From: CAYXTW01 sp964452645
GTDB lineage: Bacteria; Zixibacteria; MSB-5A5; GN15; PGXB01
Direction of reading: 5' to 3'
Assembly (NCBI GenBank): GCA_964452645.1
Contig: CAYVMO010000011.1
Coordinates: 1 to 64,000, forward strand
Length of the DNA: 64,000 nt
In this document: in pieces, positions 36,474 through 43,640 of the stretch
Layout: every line of letters begins with the position of its first letter
Numbering within the stretch: position 1 is the stretch's first letter
Made by a program: the position numbers and the translations under genes
The notes under the pieces: generated by a model
What the model was told of the DNA's origin: nothing
Databases searched by the model: none
Seen by the model: only the letters and a program-made list of their open reading frames with translations

Positions 36474-38061
36474 TTTTGATATATTTTGGTATTTTAATTT
36501 TCTGTTCTGATTCAAATATTCTTAAAGCGCATTTAGTCTTATTATTTTCCATATATTCTAATAAATCTTCCTTTGTACTATATTCTTTCCCCAAGATTTC
36601 ATTTAATGTTTTTAGGTCATTATGCTTTACAATTTGAGGTTCCAGTGTATTGCATATATTATCCTTGTCGTAACAAATATTTATATTCGGCTCACTAATA
36701 TACTCTTTATATCTTATTTCTACATTCTTATTATAGTCTCCATCATTGTCTGTTATAACCGTAACACTCTTCATGAGTAATTTCGCTATTTCAAGGAATC
36801 GCTTAAAAGCCAAGCTATTAATGGAAATAACATCTATTTCATCTTCAATTGGCAGTTTTCCATATTCTTGAAAATATGCCTTTTGTACAAATAATTCATC
36901 AGACGGGCCTTCAACTAATATTGATTTTTTCGCTATCAACAATCTAAGTGTATCATATCCTGGCAGTTTTTTGAAATAATCTTGGGATTCTTGTGATAAT
37001 ATTTTTAAATTCGCTTTTGTAAGATTCTCCCCCAATATAATGACTTTTTCGATTCCGAGTTTGTTAAGAACGAAAGTGCTATGAGTAGCTATAATGAGTT
37101 GCTTCTCAACACATTTATCTTTTATTTTCTTTATTAGACCGTTCATTTTTAAGAAAGATAAATGGTTTTCCGGTTCTTCGATTAGAATAATATGTGAAAA
37201 ATCCGCTTTTCTATCCAATGCCAATAACATTTTGATTTCGTTTTGGTCACCTTTTCCGATAAATTGAAAAGGTATATCGTCCAAATATGACGTTAGATTC
37301 GTTTCCCAACTAGTCTTTTGCGAAATATCAATAGAGACTTTAAATTCCTTATCGGAGATTTTACCCCTTGCTTCTTTCAATGCCTTATTAATATTTGCCA
37401 ATGATTCTTCTTTGGCAAATGATTCTTTAAGCCTTCTATATGCCATTGTCAGAGCAGTTTTTCCTTTGGGATCTAAACATTCATCGATAATTTTTTGTAT
37501 ATAATAATCAGTCCCATATTGTAGCCGAATAGTTGTTGCATCTATTGATGTAGTATTAATAGGTAGACTTTTTTTTGTTATTCTGCTATGGCCGAATGAA
37601 TACCAGTTTGCAGTATAGTATTCCGTCGGTAGCGTCGTAATTTTATCTAGTTCTTCAATATATTTTTCATATTCTTGATTGTATTCTTCATCAAATTCAA
37701 TCGAAATAAATATCCCTATATCATTTTCTCTTAAAGAATTATTATTACCCCTTAATTTTGCCAACTCCGCTGCCTCATCGAAATACAGCTCTATTAATAT
37801 TTTCGGGGGAGCCGGCTTTTCACCATTTTTTAATTTATCGATATAGTTTTCGACAGTTTCCTTATTAAAGATATATGGAGATATTTCATAAGTAATATTT
37901 TTGCCATTGATTTGACCCGTTAAAGCCAAGTTTATGGCTTCAAGAAGTGTGGATTTTCCGGTCTCATTATCGCCAACGATAATATTAAGATCATCATTTA
38001 ATTCGAGATCAAATTCTTTGAAAATTTTGAAATTTTTTATAATAATTTTCTTAATAGCCAT
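36460..38061 (-). CDS. gajA: OLD-family ATPase/TOPRIM nuclease, GajA-type Gabija effector
   Basis: The 533-residue protein opens 'KIIIKNFKIFKEFDLEL' and has a Walker A 'VGDNETGKSTLLEAI' (about residues 29-43). An SMC-like signature follows ('GKGDQNEIKMLL'), then Walker B 'IILIEEPENHLSF' and the H-loop 'IIATHSTFVLNKL'. The C-terminal TOPRIM domain shows 'SILVEGPSDELFV' (catalytic Glu) and 'VTVITDNDGDY' (DxD). This is the class 2 OLD layout with an adjacent UvrD-like gene, which defines Gabija (GajA nicks phage DNA when nucleotides run low; family knowledge). It is clearly more AT-rich than its neighbours. Confidence 0.88.
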   Translation of the reverse strand: MAIKKIIIKNFKIFKEFDLELNDDLNIIVGDNETGKSTLLEAINLALTGQINGKNITYEISPYIFNKETVENYIDKLKNGEKPAPPKILIELYFDEAAELAKLRGNNNSLRENDIGIFISIEFDEEYNQEYEKYIEELDKITTLPTEYYTANWYSFGHSRITKKSLPINTTSIDATTIRLQYGTDYYIQKIIDECLDPKGKTALTMAYRRLKESFAKEESLANINKALKEARGKISDKEFKVSIDISQKTSWETNLTSYLDDIPFQFIGKGDQNEIKMLLALDRKADFSHIILIEEPENHLSFLKMNGLIKKIKDKCVEKQLIIATHSTFVLNKLGIEKVIILGENLTKANLKILSQESQDYFKKLPGYDTLRLLIAKKSILVEGPSDELFVQKAYFQEYGKLPIEDEIDVISINSLAFKRFLEIAKLLMKSVTVITDNDGDYNKNVEIRYKEYISEPNINICYDKDNICNTLEPQIVKHNDLKTLNEILGKEYSTKEDLLEYMENNKTKCALRIFESEQKIKIPKYIKNAIT

Positions 38062-38123
38062 TTCAGTTGACCTTTTTTGCCTTCTAATTCCGATTTTATT
38101 TGATATACTAAATATAATTAACA

Positions 38124-38140
38124 GGTTTAACGTTTTAACC
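38124..38140 (-). promoter_or_regulatory. Imperfect palindrome in the Gabija promoter region
   Basis: GGTTTAACGTTTTAACC lies ~65 bp upstream of the GajA start, next to AT-rich bases that could hold a -10 box (TATATC or TATAAT-like). It may be an operator. No clear -35 is visible. The rest of 38062-38367 shows nothing further I can identify. Confidence 0.25.
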
Positions 38141-38367
38141 GTTAGCCCATCCGCTCGGCGGTGGATTTCTACCGTAACATTTTTTCTCCAAAAATCACAT
38201 TTACTGCGCCGATCTCAATGACCTGATGCGAATTCTCCGGTGGCGCACAGACAATATGCGCTATTTCCGGTATAAAATCAATAGTATTTCTCATTTTCAA
38301 GCATTTTATGAAATATCACGGGGCTATTTATTTGTGACAGGAATTGGCACTGGTTCGGCCATGATTC

Positions 38368-38583
38368 CAAAATCGCCACTACTTTAATGTCAATTCCGAA
38401 TCGGGGCCGTTATGTAGAAACATGAGAAGGATAACATGATTACTCAAATGGCCGGGCGCGATATACTGTTTTGCGTTTATTTTCTTATTGCTCAAACGCT
38501 TATGTCGATTTTGGTAAGGGCGACGTCAAAAAAAGGATTCCTTAAATATGCGAAACGAAGCCGTTTTTATTGTACCCCAAGGG
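38368..38583 (+). repeat. Right inverted repeat (~215 bp) flanking the Gabija-type genes
   Basis: This arm is the inverted partner of 35172-35387. It carries conserved -10-like TTATGTAG, an AAGGA ribosome-binding site and an ATG at 38436. The open frame reads MITQMAGRDILFCVYFLIAQ, TLMSILVRATSKKGFLKYAK, giving a hydrophobic peptide followed by a basic end. Several differences from the left arm are synonymous. The open frame runs on to 38876, but beyond the repeat it only mirrors the TIGR04076 gene and is not credible as coding. Confidence 0.8.
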
Positions 38584-38720
38584 ATTGGTCGCCAGGACCT
38601 GCCGGGCACAAATATAATAAAATTTTTCAAAAATTGGAAACGAAGCCGTTTTTGTTGCCGCACGGGGACATACGCCGACCACATTGTTTGTCAGGAGCGC
38701 AGGGCTCGCCGACCTACGCC
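38546..38720. repeat. REP-like modular repeat cluster, right side of the Gabija island
   Basis: Two copies of the same ~35 bp unit as on the left side (AAACGAAGCCGTTTTTATTG at 38552-38571 and AAACGAAGCCGTTTTTGTTG at 38638-38657). Each is followed by a CCCCAAGGGA- or CACGGGGACA-type segment. Downstream comes 'CATACGCCGACCACA', the counterpart of the palindrome at 35161. Confidence 0.65.
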
Positions 38721-38751
38721 GCACACCGACTATCAGATAGGGTATTACGCA

Positions 38752-39024
38752 TCATGACTTCTTCATTATTCGTTCGACATGAAAAACATTCACGACCTTC
38801 GGGTCGGGGCAGCAGAAGGTTCCATCATGCTTGCCTTTTTCCCACGGAAATGATCCGCCGTAGCGGAGTGTTGTAATATAGGGAAGCAGCGAGCTGAAGG
38901 CTCCCATACACATTCCGCCGGGAGTTTTTCTTCCGACAATAAATTTATCGCCGACTTTATGTCCGTTGGGGCATTTTTTCAGTTGTGAAATAAGTGTAAT
39001 CTTTACATCGTGTCGTTTTGCCAT
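38752..39024 (-). CDS. TIGR04076-family protein
   Basis: The 90-residue protein reads 'DVKITLISQLKKCPNGHKVG', 'CMGAFSSLLPYITTLRYGGS', 'FPWEKGKHDGTFCCPDPK'. It matches the small TIGR04076 family with conserved CPxGH, LRYGGxFPWE and CPDP motifs. The conserved Cys and His suggest metal or cofactor binding; no activity is known. It follows the SDR gene by 7 bp and is likely co-transcribed with it. Confidence 0.9.
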   Translation of the reverse strand: MAKRHDVKITLISQLKKCPNGHKVGDKFIVGRKTPGGMCMGAFSSLLPYITTLRYGGSFPWEKGKHDGTFCCPDPKVVNVFHVERIMKKS

Positions 39025-39031
39025 ATTATCC

Positions 39032-39781
39032 TCATATCATCATAATTCCGCCGCTGGCCGGCAGATATGTTCCGGTTACGAATCGCGCCCAGTCGGTACA
39101 GTAAAAAAGAACGGCGCCGGCAACATCCTCCGGTTTTCCAACACGCCGCAGTGGTGTCCGCCCGGCAACAGCCGCTTTCATCTCTTCGGAGCGGTGTTCG
39201 ATAGCATCGGTCAGAGTCAAACCGGGTGCGACAACGTTGACTCTGATTCCATGGGGGCCAAGTTCCAGCGCCAGTGCTTTTGAAAATCCGTCCAGGGCCG
39301 ATTTGGCGCTGGTGTGCGCGACAAAGCCGACCCCCGGATTGCGCGACAGCCCGCTGCTGACATTAACGATACATCCGCCGCCTCGTTTTATCATCGACGG
39401 TACAACCGCCTGGCAACTGAAAAAGCTGGCCTTCATTTCATTAATGACTTTATTTTCAAAATCCTCCCATTTGTGCCGCTCGAACGGCTCGACGGAAAAT
39501 TTCATATTGGCGTTGTTGACCAGAATATCAACCGGCCCGAATTTTTCCTCGGCCTCGCGCACCATCGCCTCGACTTGTTCTTTATTCCGGACATCCGCGT
39601 GAACCAGAATTGCCTTGCCGCCATTCGATTGAATTTTTTTAAGAACTTGCTCGCCTCGATCTTTATTTTCGAAATAATTGACAACTACTCTGGCTCCGTT
39701 TTCGGCCAGAAGTTTGGCTGTTGCCGCGCCGATGCCGCGGCTGGAACCGGTAACAATGGCGACCTTATCTTTTAGAATCAT
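39032..39781 (-). CDS. Short-chain dehydrogenase/reductase, FabG-like
   Basis: The protein has the Rossmann glycine motif 'AIVTGSSRGIGAATAKLLAE', 'ILVNNANMKFSV' where NAG is usual, a catalytic Ser in 'IVNVSSGLSRN' and 'SAKSALDGFSKALALELGPH' for the later helix. The Tyr of the YxxxK motif appears as 'HTSAKSAL', so the catalytic Tyr is replaced by Thr or Ser; the Lys is present. That suggests altered or lost reductase activity. The ATG at 39781 is chosen because AAGGAGG lies six bases upstream. Confidence 0.85.
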   Translation of the reverse strand: MILKDKVAIVTGSSRGIGAATAKLLAENGARVVVNYFENKDRGEQVLKKIQSNGGKAILVHADVRNKEQVEAMVREAEEKFGPVDILVNNANMKFSVEPFERHKWEDFENKVINEMKASFFSCQAVVPSMIKRGGGCIVNVSSGLSRNPGVGFVAHTSAKSALDGFSKALALELGPHGIRVNVVAPGLTLTDAIEHRSEEMKAAVAGRTPLRRVGKPEDVAGAVLFYCTDWARFVTGTYLPASGGIMMI

Positions 39782-39820
39782 TAAGAAAACCTCCTTATCT
39801 GTCTTCCTGAAATTATACAA

Positions 39821-40214
39821 ATGTTATCTAATAGTATCTTATAAATATTTCCAATATTCAACAATAAAGCGAATATACCGGCAATTCGAATGAACATTTC
39901 ATGAATTAAATATCCTCAGCACATCCGCATCTTCCATCTTTAATTACATCCTTAGTTAAATCCTCCGAGAATATAGCACGATCGGAAATTGACTGTTTCA
40001 TCGGTCCTGTCGCCGTTTTCAATCCTGAAATTCCGCAAGGAAGAGAGTGCCGATGGGTAATCTATTACCGGCCCTATAAACATTTATGCCATTATTTAAT
40101 TATTGGGGGTTCGATACTTTTTTGTTGCTTTTTTTCATTGAGCGCTTTAAACTGGCGTAAGTTTGACGATATAAATGAGTTAGAGGAATAACTCGCGACT
40201 GACAAGGATTTAAT
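39821..40214. other. 394 bp divergent intergenic region before mreB
   Basis: The region separates the SDR gene (minus) from mreB (plus). It is AT-rich and probably holds promoters for both. I see no convincing -35/-10 pair, no structural RNA and no short gene. AAGGA at 40204-40208 is the ribosome-binding site for the TTG start of mreB. Confidence 0.5.
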
Positions 40215-41243
40215 TTGGGTTTTTTTGATTTTATTTCAAGCGATATCGGCATCGACCTCGGCACTGCCAATACACTGGTATTTGTCCGGGGTCAGGGCAT
40301 AGTTTTAAATGAACCGTCGGTGGTTGCCGTCGAAAGAGCAACCGACAAAGTTTTGGCGGTCGGGTCTGCCGCCAAAGAAATGCTGGGACGGACACCGGGT
40401 GAGATTGCCGCAATCAGACCTCTCAAGGATGGGGTTATTGCCGATTTTGAAATCTCGGAAAAGCTCCTCTCGAATTTTATCAAACGCGTAATTCGTCACC
40501 GATACCTGATGAAGCCGCGCGTGGTTATATCGGTCCCGTCCGGCATTACCGAGGTGGAAAAGAGAGCGGTGCGCGATTCGGCGGAGAATGCCGGGGCGCG
40601 TGAAGTATTCCTTCTGCAGGAACCGATGGCCGCCGCCATCGGGGTCGGTTTGCCGGTCGATCAGCCTTCGGGCGTGATGGTAATCGATGTCGGCGGCGGA
40701 ACATCCGAAATCGCCGTCATCGCTTTGAACGGAATCGTCAATAATATTTCCATCCGTATTGCCGGTGACGAAATGAACGATGCCGTCGTTATGTACCTCA
40801 AGAAAAATTATAATATTCTAATCGGCGAATTAACAGCCGAAGAAATTAAAATCAAAATCGGATCGGCCTATCCGCTTGAAAAAGAGATTTCTCTTGAGAT
40901 AAAGGGTCGGGATCTGGTCGCCGGCGTGCCGAAAAATCTGAAATTATCCTCGGCCCAAATCCGGGAGGCACTCGTCGAGCCAATCGATCGCATTGTCGAG
41001 GCGGTTCGGCAGTCTCTGGAAAAAACGCCGCCGGAACTGGCGTCCGATATTCTTGATCGAGGTATTATTCTGACCGGTGGCGGCGCGCTCCTGAGGGGAT
41101 TGGATAAACGTCTGCGGGAGGAGACTAATCTTCCCGTGATAGCCGCTGAAGATCCATTGACCTGCGTCGTACGGGGAACCGGGAAGGTTCTGGAAAATAT
41201 GCAGATGTACTCAAAGGTCCTTATGAAAAGCCGGCGCGATTAA
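40215..41243 (+). CDS. mreB: Rod shape-determining protein MreB
   Basis: MreB is the bacterial actin that guides lateral wall synthesis. The 342-residue protein has phosphate 1 'IGIDLGTANTLVFV', phosphate 2 'MVIDVGGGTSEIAVIAL' and the adenosine motif 'IILTGGGALLRGLDKRL'. Translation starts at TTG (no suitable ATG nearby) with AAGGA at good spacing. It is followed by its own terminator; mreC and mreD are not adjacent. Confidence 0.97.
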   Translation: MGFFDFISSDIGIDLGTANTLVFVRGQGIVLNEPSVVAVERATDKVLAVGSAAKEMLGRTPGEIAAIRPLKDGVIADFEISEKLLSNFIKRVIRHRYLMKPRVVISVPSGITEVEKRAVRDSAENAGAREVFLLQEPMAAAIGVGLPVDQPSGVMVIDVGGGTSEIAVIALNGIVNNISIRIAGDEMNDAVVMYLKKNYNILIGELTAEEIKIKIGSAYPLEKEISLEIKGRDLVAGVPKNLKLSSAQIREALVEPIDRIVEAVRQSLEKTPPELASDILDRGIILTGGGALLRGLDKRLREETNLPVIAAEDPLTCVVRGTGKVLENMQMYSKVLMKSRRD

Positions 41244-41276
41244 TTTTTTTGATAGAGAATGAATGTTCAAATCCCG

Positions 41277-41304
41277 GGCAAACTTGATTAAGTTTGCCTT
41301 TTTT
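41277..41304 (+). terminator. Rho-independent terminator of mreB
   Basis: A perfect 9 bp stem (GGCAAACTT / AAGTTTGCC, loop GATT) is followed by TTTTTTATT, 34 bp after the stop. Confidence 0.92.
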
Positions 41305-41354
41305 ATTAGTCTTTTTATTGATTTGTCTGTCAAAAGGATGAAACTGAGAAATTG

Positions 41355-41894
41355 ATGGAGAAAGATGAAAGGGAATTAGTCGCAAAGGCGAGAGCCGGCG
41401 ATAAAAGGGCTTTTGACGAATTAACGAGGATGTATAAAGACAAAATGTTTGCTCTTACTTACAGAATGTGCGGCGACCGCGAGGCGGCCCTGGATTTGCT
41501 TCAGGAGACATTTTTTTCCGCTTTTAAGGCGATTCGAAATTTCCGCGGTGAGGCCGGATTTTCCAGCTGGTTATATCGGATTGCCTCCAATAAGGCGATT
41601 AATTTCCTCCGGCGCAAAAAGCTATTGTCCTTTTTGCCGCTGGGTGAAAACCCGGCCATGGAACCATCTTATATAATGGATGACGCCGTCCGGAATAAGG
41701 AACTTGAACTTGCGATGGTACAGGCAGTCGATAGCCTTCCGCCGAAACAGAAACTTGTCTTTAATCTTCGCTTTTACGACCAATTGCAATTTACGGAAAT
41801 CTCGAGAATAATGAAAAGAAGCGAATCAACCGTAAAAACCAGCTATCAAAAAGCGATTGAAAAATTGCGCGGGAAGCTGGAGGATTTCAGGTGA
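41355..41894 (+). CDS. ECF-family RNA polymerase sigma factor
   Basis: Region 2 is clear ('YKDKMFALTYRMCGDREAAL', 'DLLQETFFSAFKAIRNFRGE', 'WLYRIASNKAINFLRR'), as is region 4 ('SLPPKQKLVFNLRFYDQLQF', 'EISRIMKRSESTVKTSYQKA'). I use the ATG at 41355; a TTG just before it is in frame. It heads an operon with an anti-sigma factor and two Spy/CpxP-like proteins, which suggests control of an envelope or metal response. Confidence 0.93.
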   Translation: MEKDERELVAKARAGDKRAFDELTRMYKDKMFALTYRMCGDREAALDLLQETFFSAFKAIRNFRGEAGFSSWLYRIASNKAINFLRRKKLLSFLPLGENPAMEPSYIMDDAVRNKELELAMVQAVDSLPPKQKLVFNLRFYDQLQFTEISRIMKRSESTVKTSYQKAIEKLRGKLEDFR

Positions 41895-41898
41895 AACC

Positions 41899-42447
41899 AT
41901 GAATTGCCGTGAAATAAAAGACAGACTGCATTTGCTGGTCGGCATTTTGACGCCGGATGATTCGATTAAGGAACATCTTGAAAGCTGTCCCGATTGCCGG
42001 AAATATTTTGAGGAGTTGCGGCAACTTGAAAATACAATGAAGAGCGTACCTTTTGAACCTTTAAGCGCGGCGGAATCTGCCCTGGTTCAGGAAAGACTCG
42101 ATGACCGCATAGGTCGCTTTCTGAATCGGGCGGTTGGATTTTATCGCTTGATGGTACCTTACGGAACTTCGCTGGCGGCGATATGCCTGTTGCTGTTTAT
42201 CTCTTTTGTCTCCGATTTTAATCTAAAACAAAACCGGTCCGGCGAAGTCGGTTCGTCGTACGTGCAGCTGACCGACAATTCATCCGATTCGGAGAATGAA
42301 TATCTTGAAGAAGGTTATGTCGATGACCTTTTCTATGACTACGTGCAAAGCCACGGTTCTTATTCCGGCCAGCTGCTCCTGGGCGATTTGTATGAAGATG
42401 AGTATGAATATCTGGATAAAAATATAGATGTGGGAGACATATTATGA
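41899..42447 (+). CDS. Zinc-finger anti-sigma factor
   Basis: The 182-residue protein begins 'MNCREIKDRLHLLVG' and has 'HLESCPDCRKYFEEL' (H-x3-C-x2-C), the zf-HC2 module. A membrane segment follows at about residues 95-113 ('GTSLAAICLLLFISFVSDF') and an acidic periplasmic tail after it. It starts 4 bp after the sigma factor and overlaps the next gene (ATGA). Confidence 0.88.
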   Translation: MNCREIKDRLHLLVGILTPDDSIKEHLESCPDCRKYFEELRQLENTMKSVPFEPLSAAESALVQERLDDRIGRFLNRAVGFYRLMVPYGTSLAAICLLLFISFVSDFNLKQNRSGEVGSSYVQLTDNSSDSENEYLEEGYVDDLFYDYVQSHGSYSGQLLLGDLYEDEYEYLDKNIDVGDIL

Positions 42448-42977
42448 AAAAAGCTAAGGACATATTTTTGATCGGCACGGTTCTTTTGCTGATCACTTTT
42501 CCCGTTTCAGACATTTATGCCCAGCATATGGGTCGCGGCGGCGACCGGCATGGCGATCAGCATGCCAAAAATCTCGAGAATTTACGAATGTTGAAACTAC
42601 TGGAAACACTGGAATTGAATGATGATCAGGACACGAAATTTATTGCGGCCTTTACGTCATTCAGAAAAGATATCAGGCAAATCAGTGATGATATTCGAAG
42701 TGAAGTCGACTCACTGGCCGAAATCTTGAAACAGCCGGCGCCCGGGGAAGATGAAATCGGGAATCAAATTTCGCAAATCGAAAAAATGAAAATCCAACGA
42801 GAAAATATTATTGTTGATTTTCACAAGGAAATATCAAACATCCTTACACCGGTCCAACTGGGAAAATTGGTGATATTCGAAGAGCATTTCGATCGGGAGT
42901 TAATCGAAAGCGTGCGCGGCTTCCGCAATCGAGTTGCTCCACCGTCGCCGGAGCCCGAAGAGGTCCCGGGGCAGTAA
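42444..42977 (+). CDS. Periplasmic Spy/CpxP-like protein
   Basis: A signal peptide (about residues 1-27, ending 'SDIYAQ') precedes a His-rich segment and a helical domain like Spy/CpxP or metal-sensor (LTxxQ) proteins ('LRMLKLLETLELNDDQDTKF', 'ISNILTPVQLGKLVIFEEHF'). Such proteins act as periplasmic chaperones or metal sensors that feed back on envelope stress. It overlaps the anti-sigma gene. Confidence 0.78.
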   Translation: MKKAKDIFLIGTVLLLITFPVSDIYAQHMGRGGDRHGDQHAKNLENLRMLKLLETLELNDDQDTKFIAAFTSFRKDIRQISDDIRSEVDSLAEILKQPAPGEDEIGNQISQIEKMKIQRENIIVDFHKEISNILTPVQLGKLVIFEEHFDRELIESVRGFRNRVAPPSPEPEEVPGQ

Positions 42978-43003
42978 GGAATTAATTAAGAAAGGAGTTA
43001 GCC

Positions 43004-43585
43004 ATGAAACGCAGAGCCATTATTGTAACAGTCATCTTATTGCTGGCCGCCGCTACCGTCTATGCCCAGCGTGCTCCATGGGGTCAACGCGGGTCATGTC
43101 CCGGACCGGGCATGAATATGGATTTCGGCCGGCAAGGCATGAAGGGGGATTTTGTCCGCCCGGGGATGCTCTTGAAAATGGCCGATGAAATCGGGCTGAA
43201 TGAAAACCAAAAGGCGCAAATCGACAAGCTGGCGCAGGATAACGGTCTGAAACGCATTGACCAGAAGGCCGAGCTTGAAAAGGCGCAATTGCAACTGAGA
43301 CATATGCAAGCGAATAATGCGCCGGAAGCGGAGGTGCTAAAGACGATGGACGACATCGGCCGGATAAAGACAGAGATGCGCAAAAGTGCCTATACATTTC
43401 GCCGGAGCATTAAATCTATTTTATCCGAAGAACAACTGAATAAGATAAAAGAACTGCGAAAGGAACATAAGGGAAAAGGCGATTTCCGTTCCGGTGATAA
43501 ACATGGCGGTTTTAAAGGCAAGGGTCAAGGTTTTGTTCCCGATCCCGATCCTGATTACGGCTTCCATAGGGGCCAGGGTCAGTGA
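43004..43585 (+). CDS. Periplasmic Spy/CpxP-like protein (second copy)
   Basis: The 193-residue protein has a signal peptide (about residues 1-22, 'VYAQ'), a Gly/Met/Arg-rich segment and a helical Spy/CpxP-like core. The core reads 'MADEIGLNENQKAQIDKLAQ' and 'SIKSILSEEQLNKIKELRKE'. Its C-terminus is Lys/Gly/His/Asp-rich and could bind metal. AAGGAG lies upstream of the ATG. It is the last gene of the sigma factor operon. Confidence 0.8.
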   Translation: MKRRAIIVTVILLLAAATVYAQRAPWGQRGSCPGPGMNMDFGRQGMKGDFVRPGMLLKMADEIGLNENQKAQIDKLAQDNGLKRIDQKAELEKAQLQLRHMQANNAPEAEVLKTMDDIGRIKTEMRKSAYTFRRSIKSILSEEQLNKIKELRKEHKGKGDFRSGDKHGGFKGKGQGFVPDPDPDYGFHRGQGQ

Positions 43586-43610
43586 TTATTAATTATATTC
43601 TTTCTCTCGG

Positions 43611-43637
43611 CGGCGGGCACAACGCCCGCCGTTTTTA
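43611..43637 (+). terminator. Terminator of the ECF/Spy operon
   Basis: A perfect 8 bp stem (CGGCGGGC / GCCCGCCG, loop ACAAC) is followed by TTTTTAT. It stands between the converging Spy-like gene and dgt; the U tract is only on the plus strand. Confidence 0.9.
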
Positions 43638-43640
43638 TAA

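Noticed and set aside
35394..38061. Alternative reading as PARIS or a lone OLD-nuclease system
   Set aside because: PARIS pairs an ATPase with a separate TOPRIM protein; here TOPRIM is fused to the ATPase and the partner is a UvrD-like helicase, as in Gabija.
38335..38362. TTGGCACTGGTTCGGCC as a sigma-54 promoter in the right flank
   Set aside because: GG and GC spacing fits, but the -12 side lacks TTGC and the left arm does not conserve it.
38436..38876. 146-codon plus-strand ORF running out of the right repeat
   Set aside because: Only its first ~45 codons are conserved with the left arm; the rest is antisense to the TIGR04076 gene.
40108..40125. GGGTTCGATAC, resembling a tRNA T-loop
   Set aside because: No matching acceptor, D-arm or anticodon stem could be built around it.
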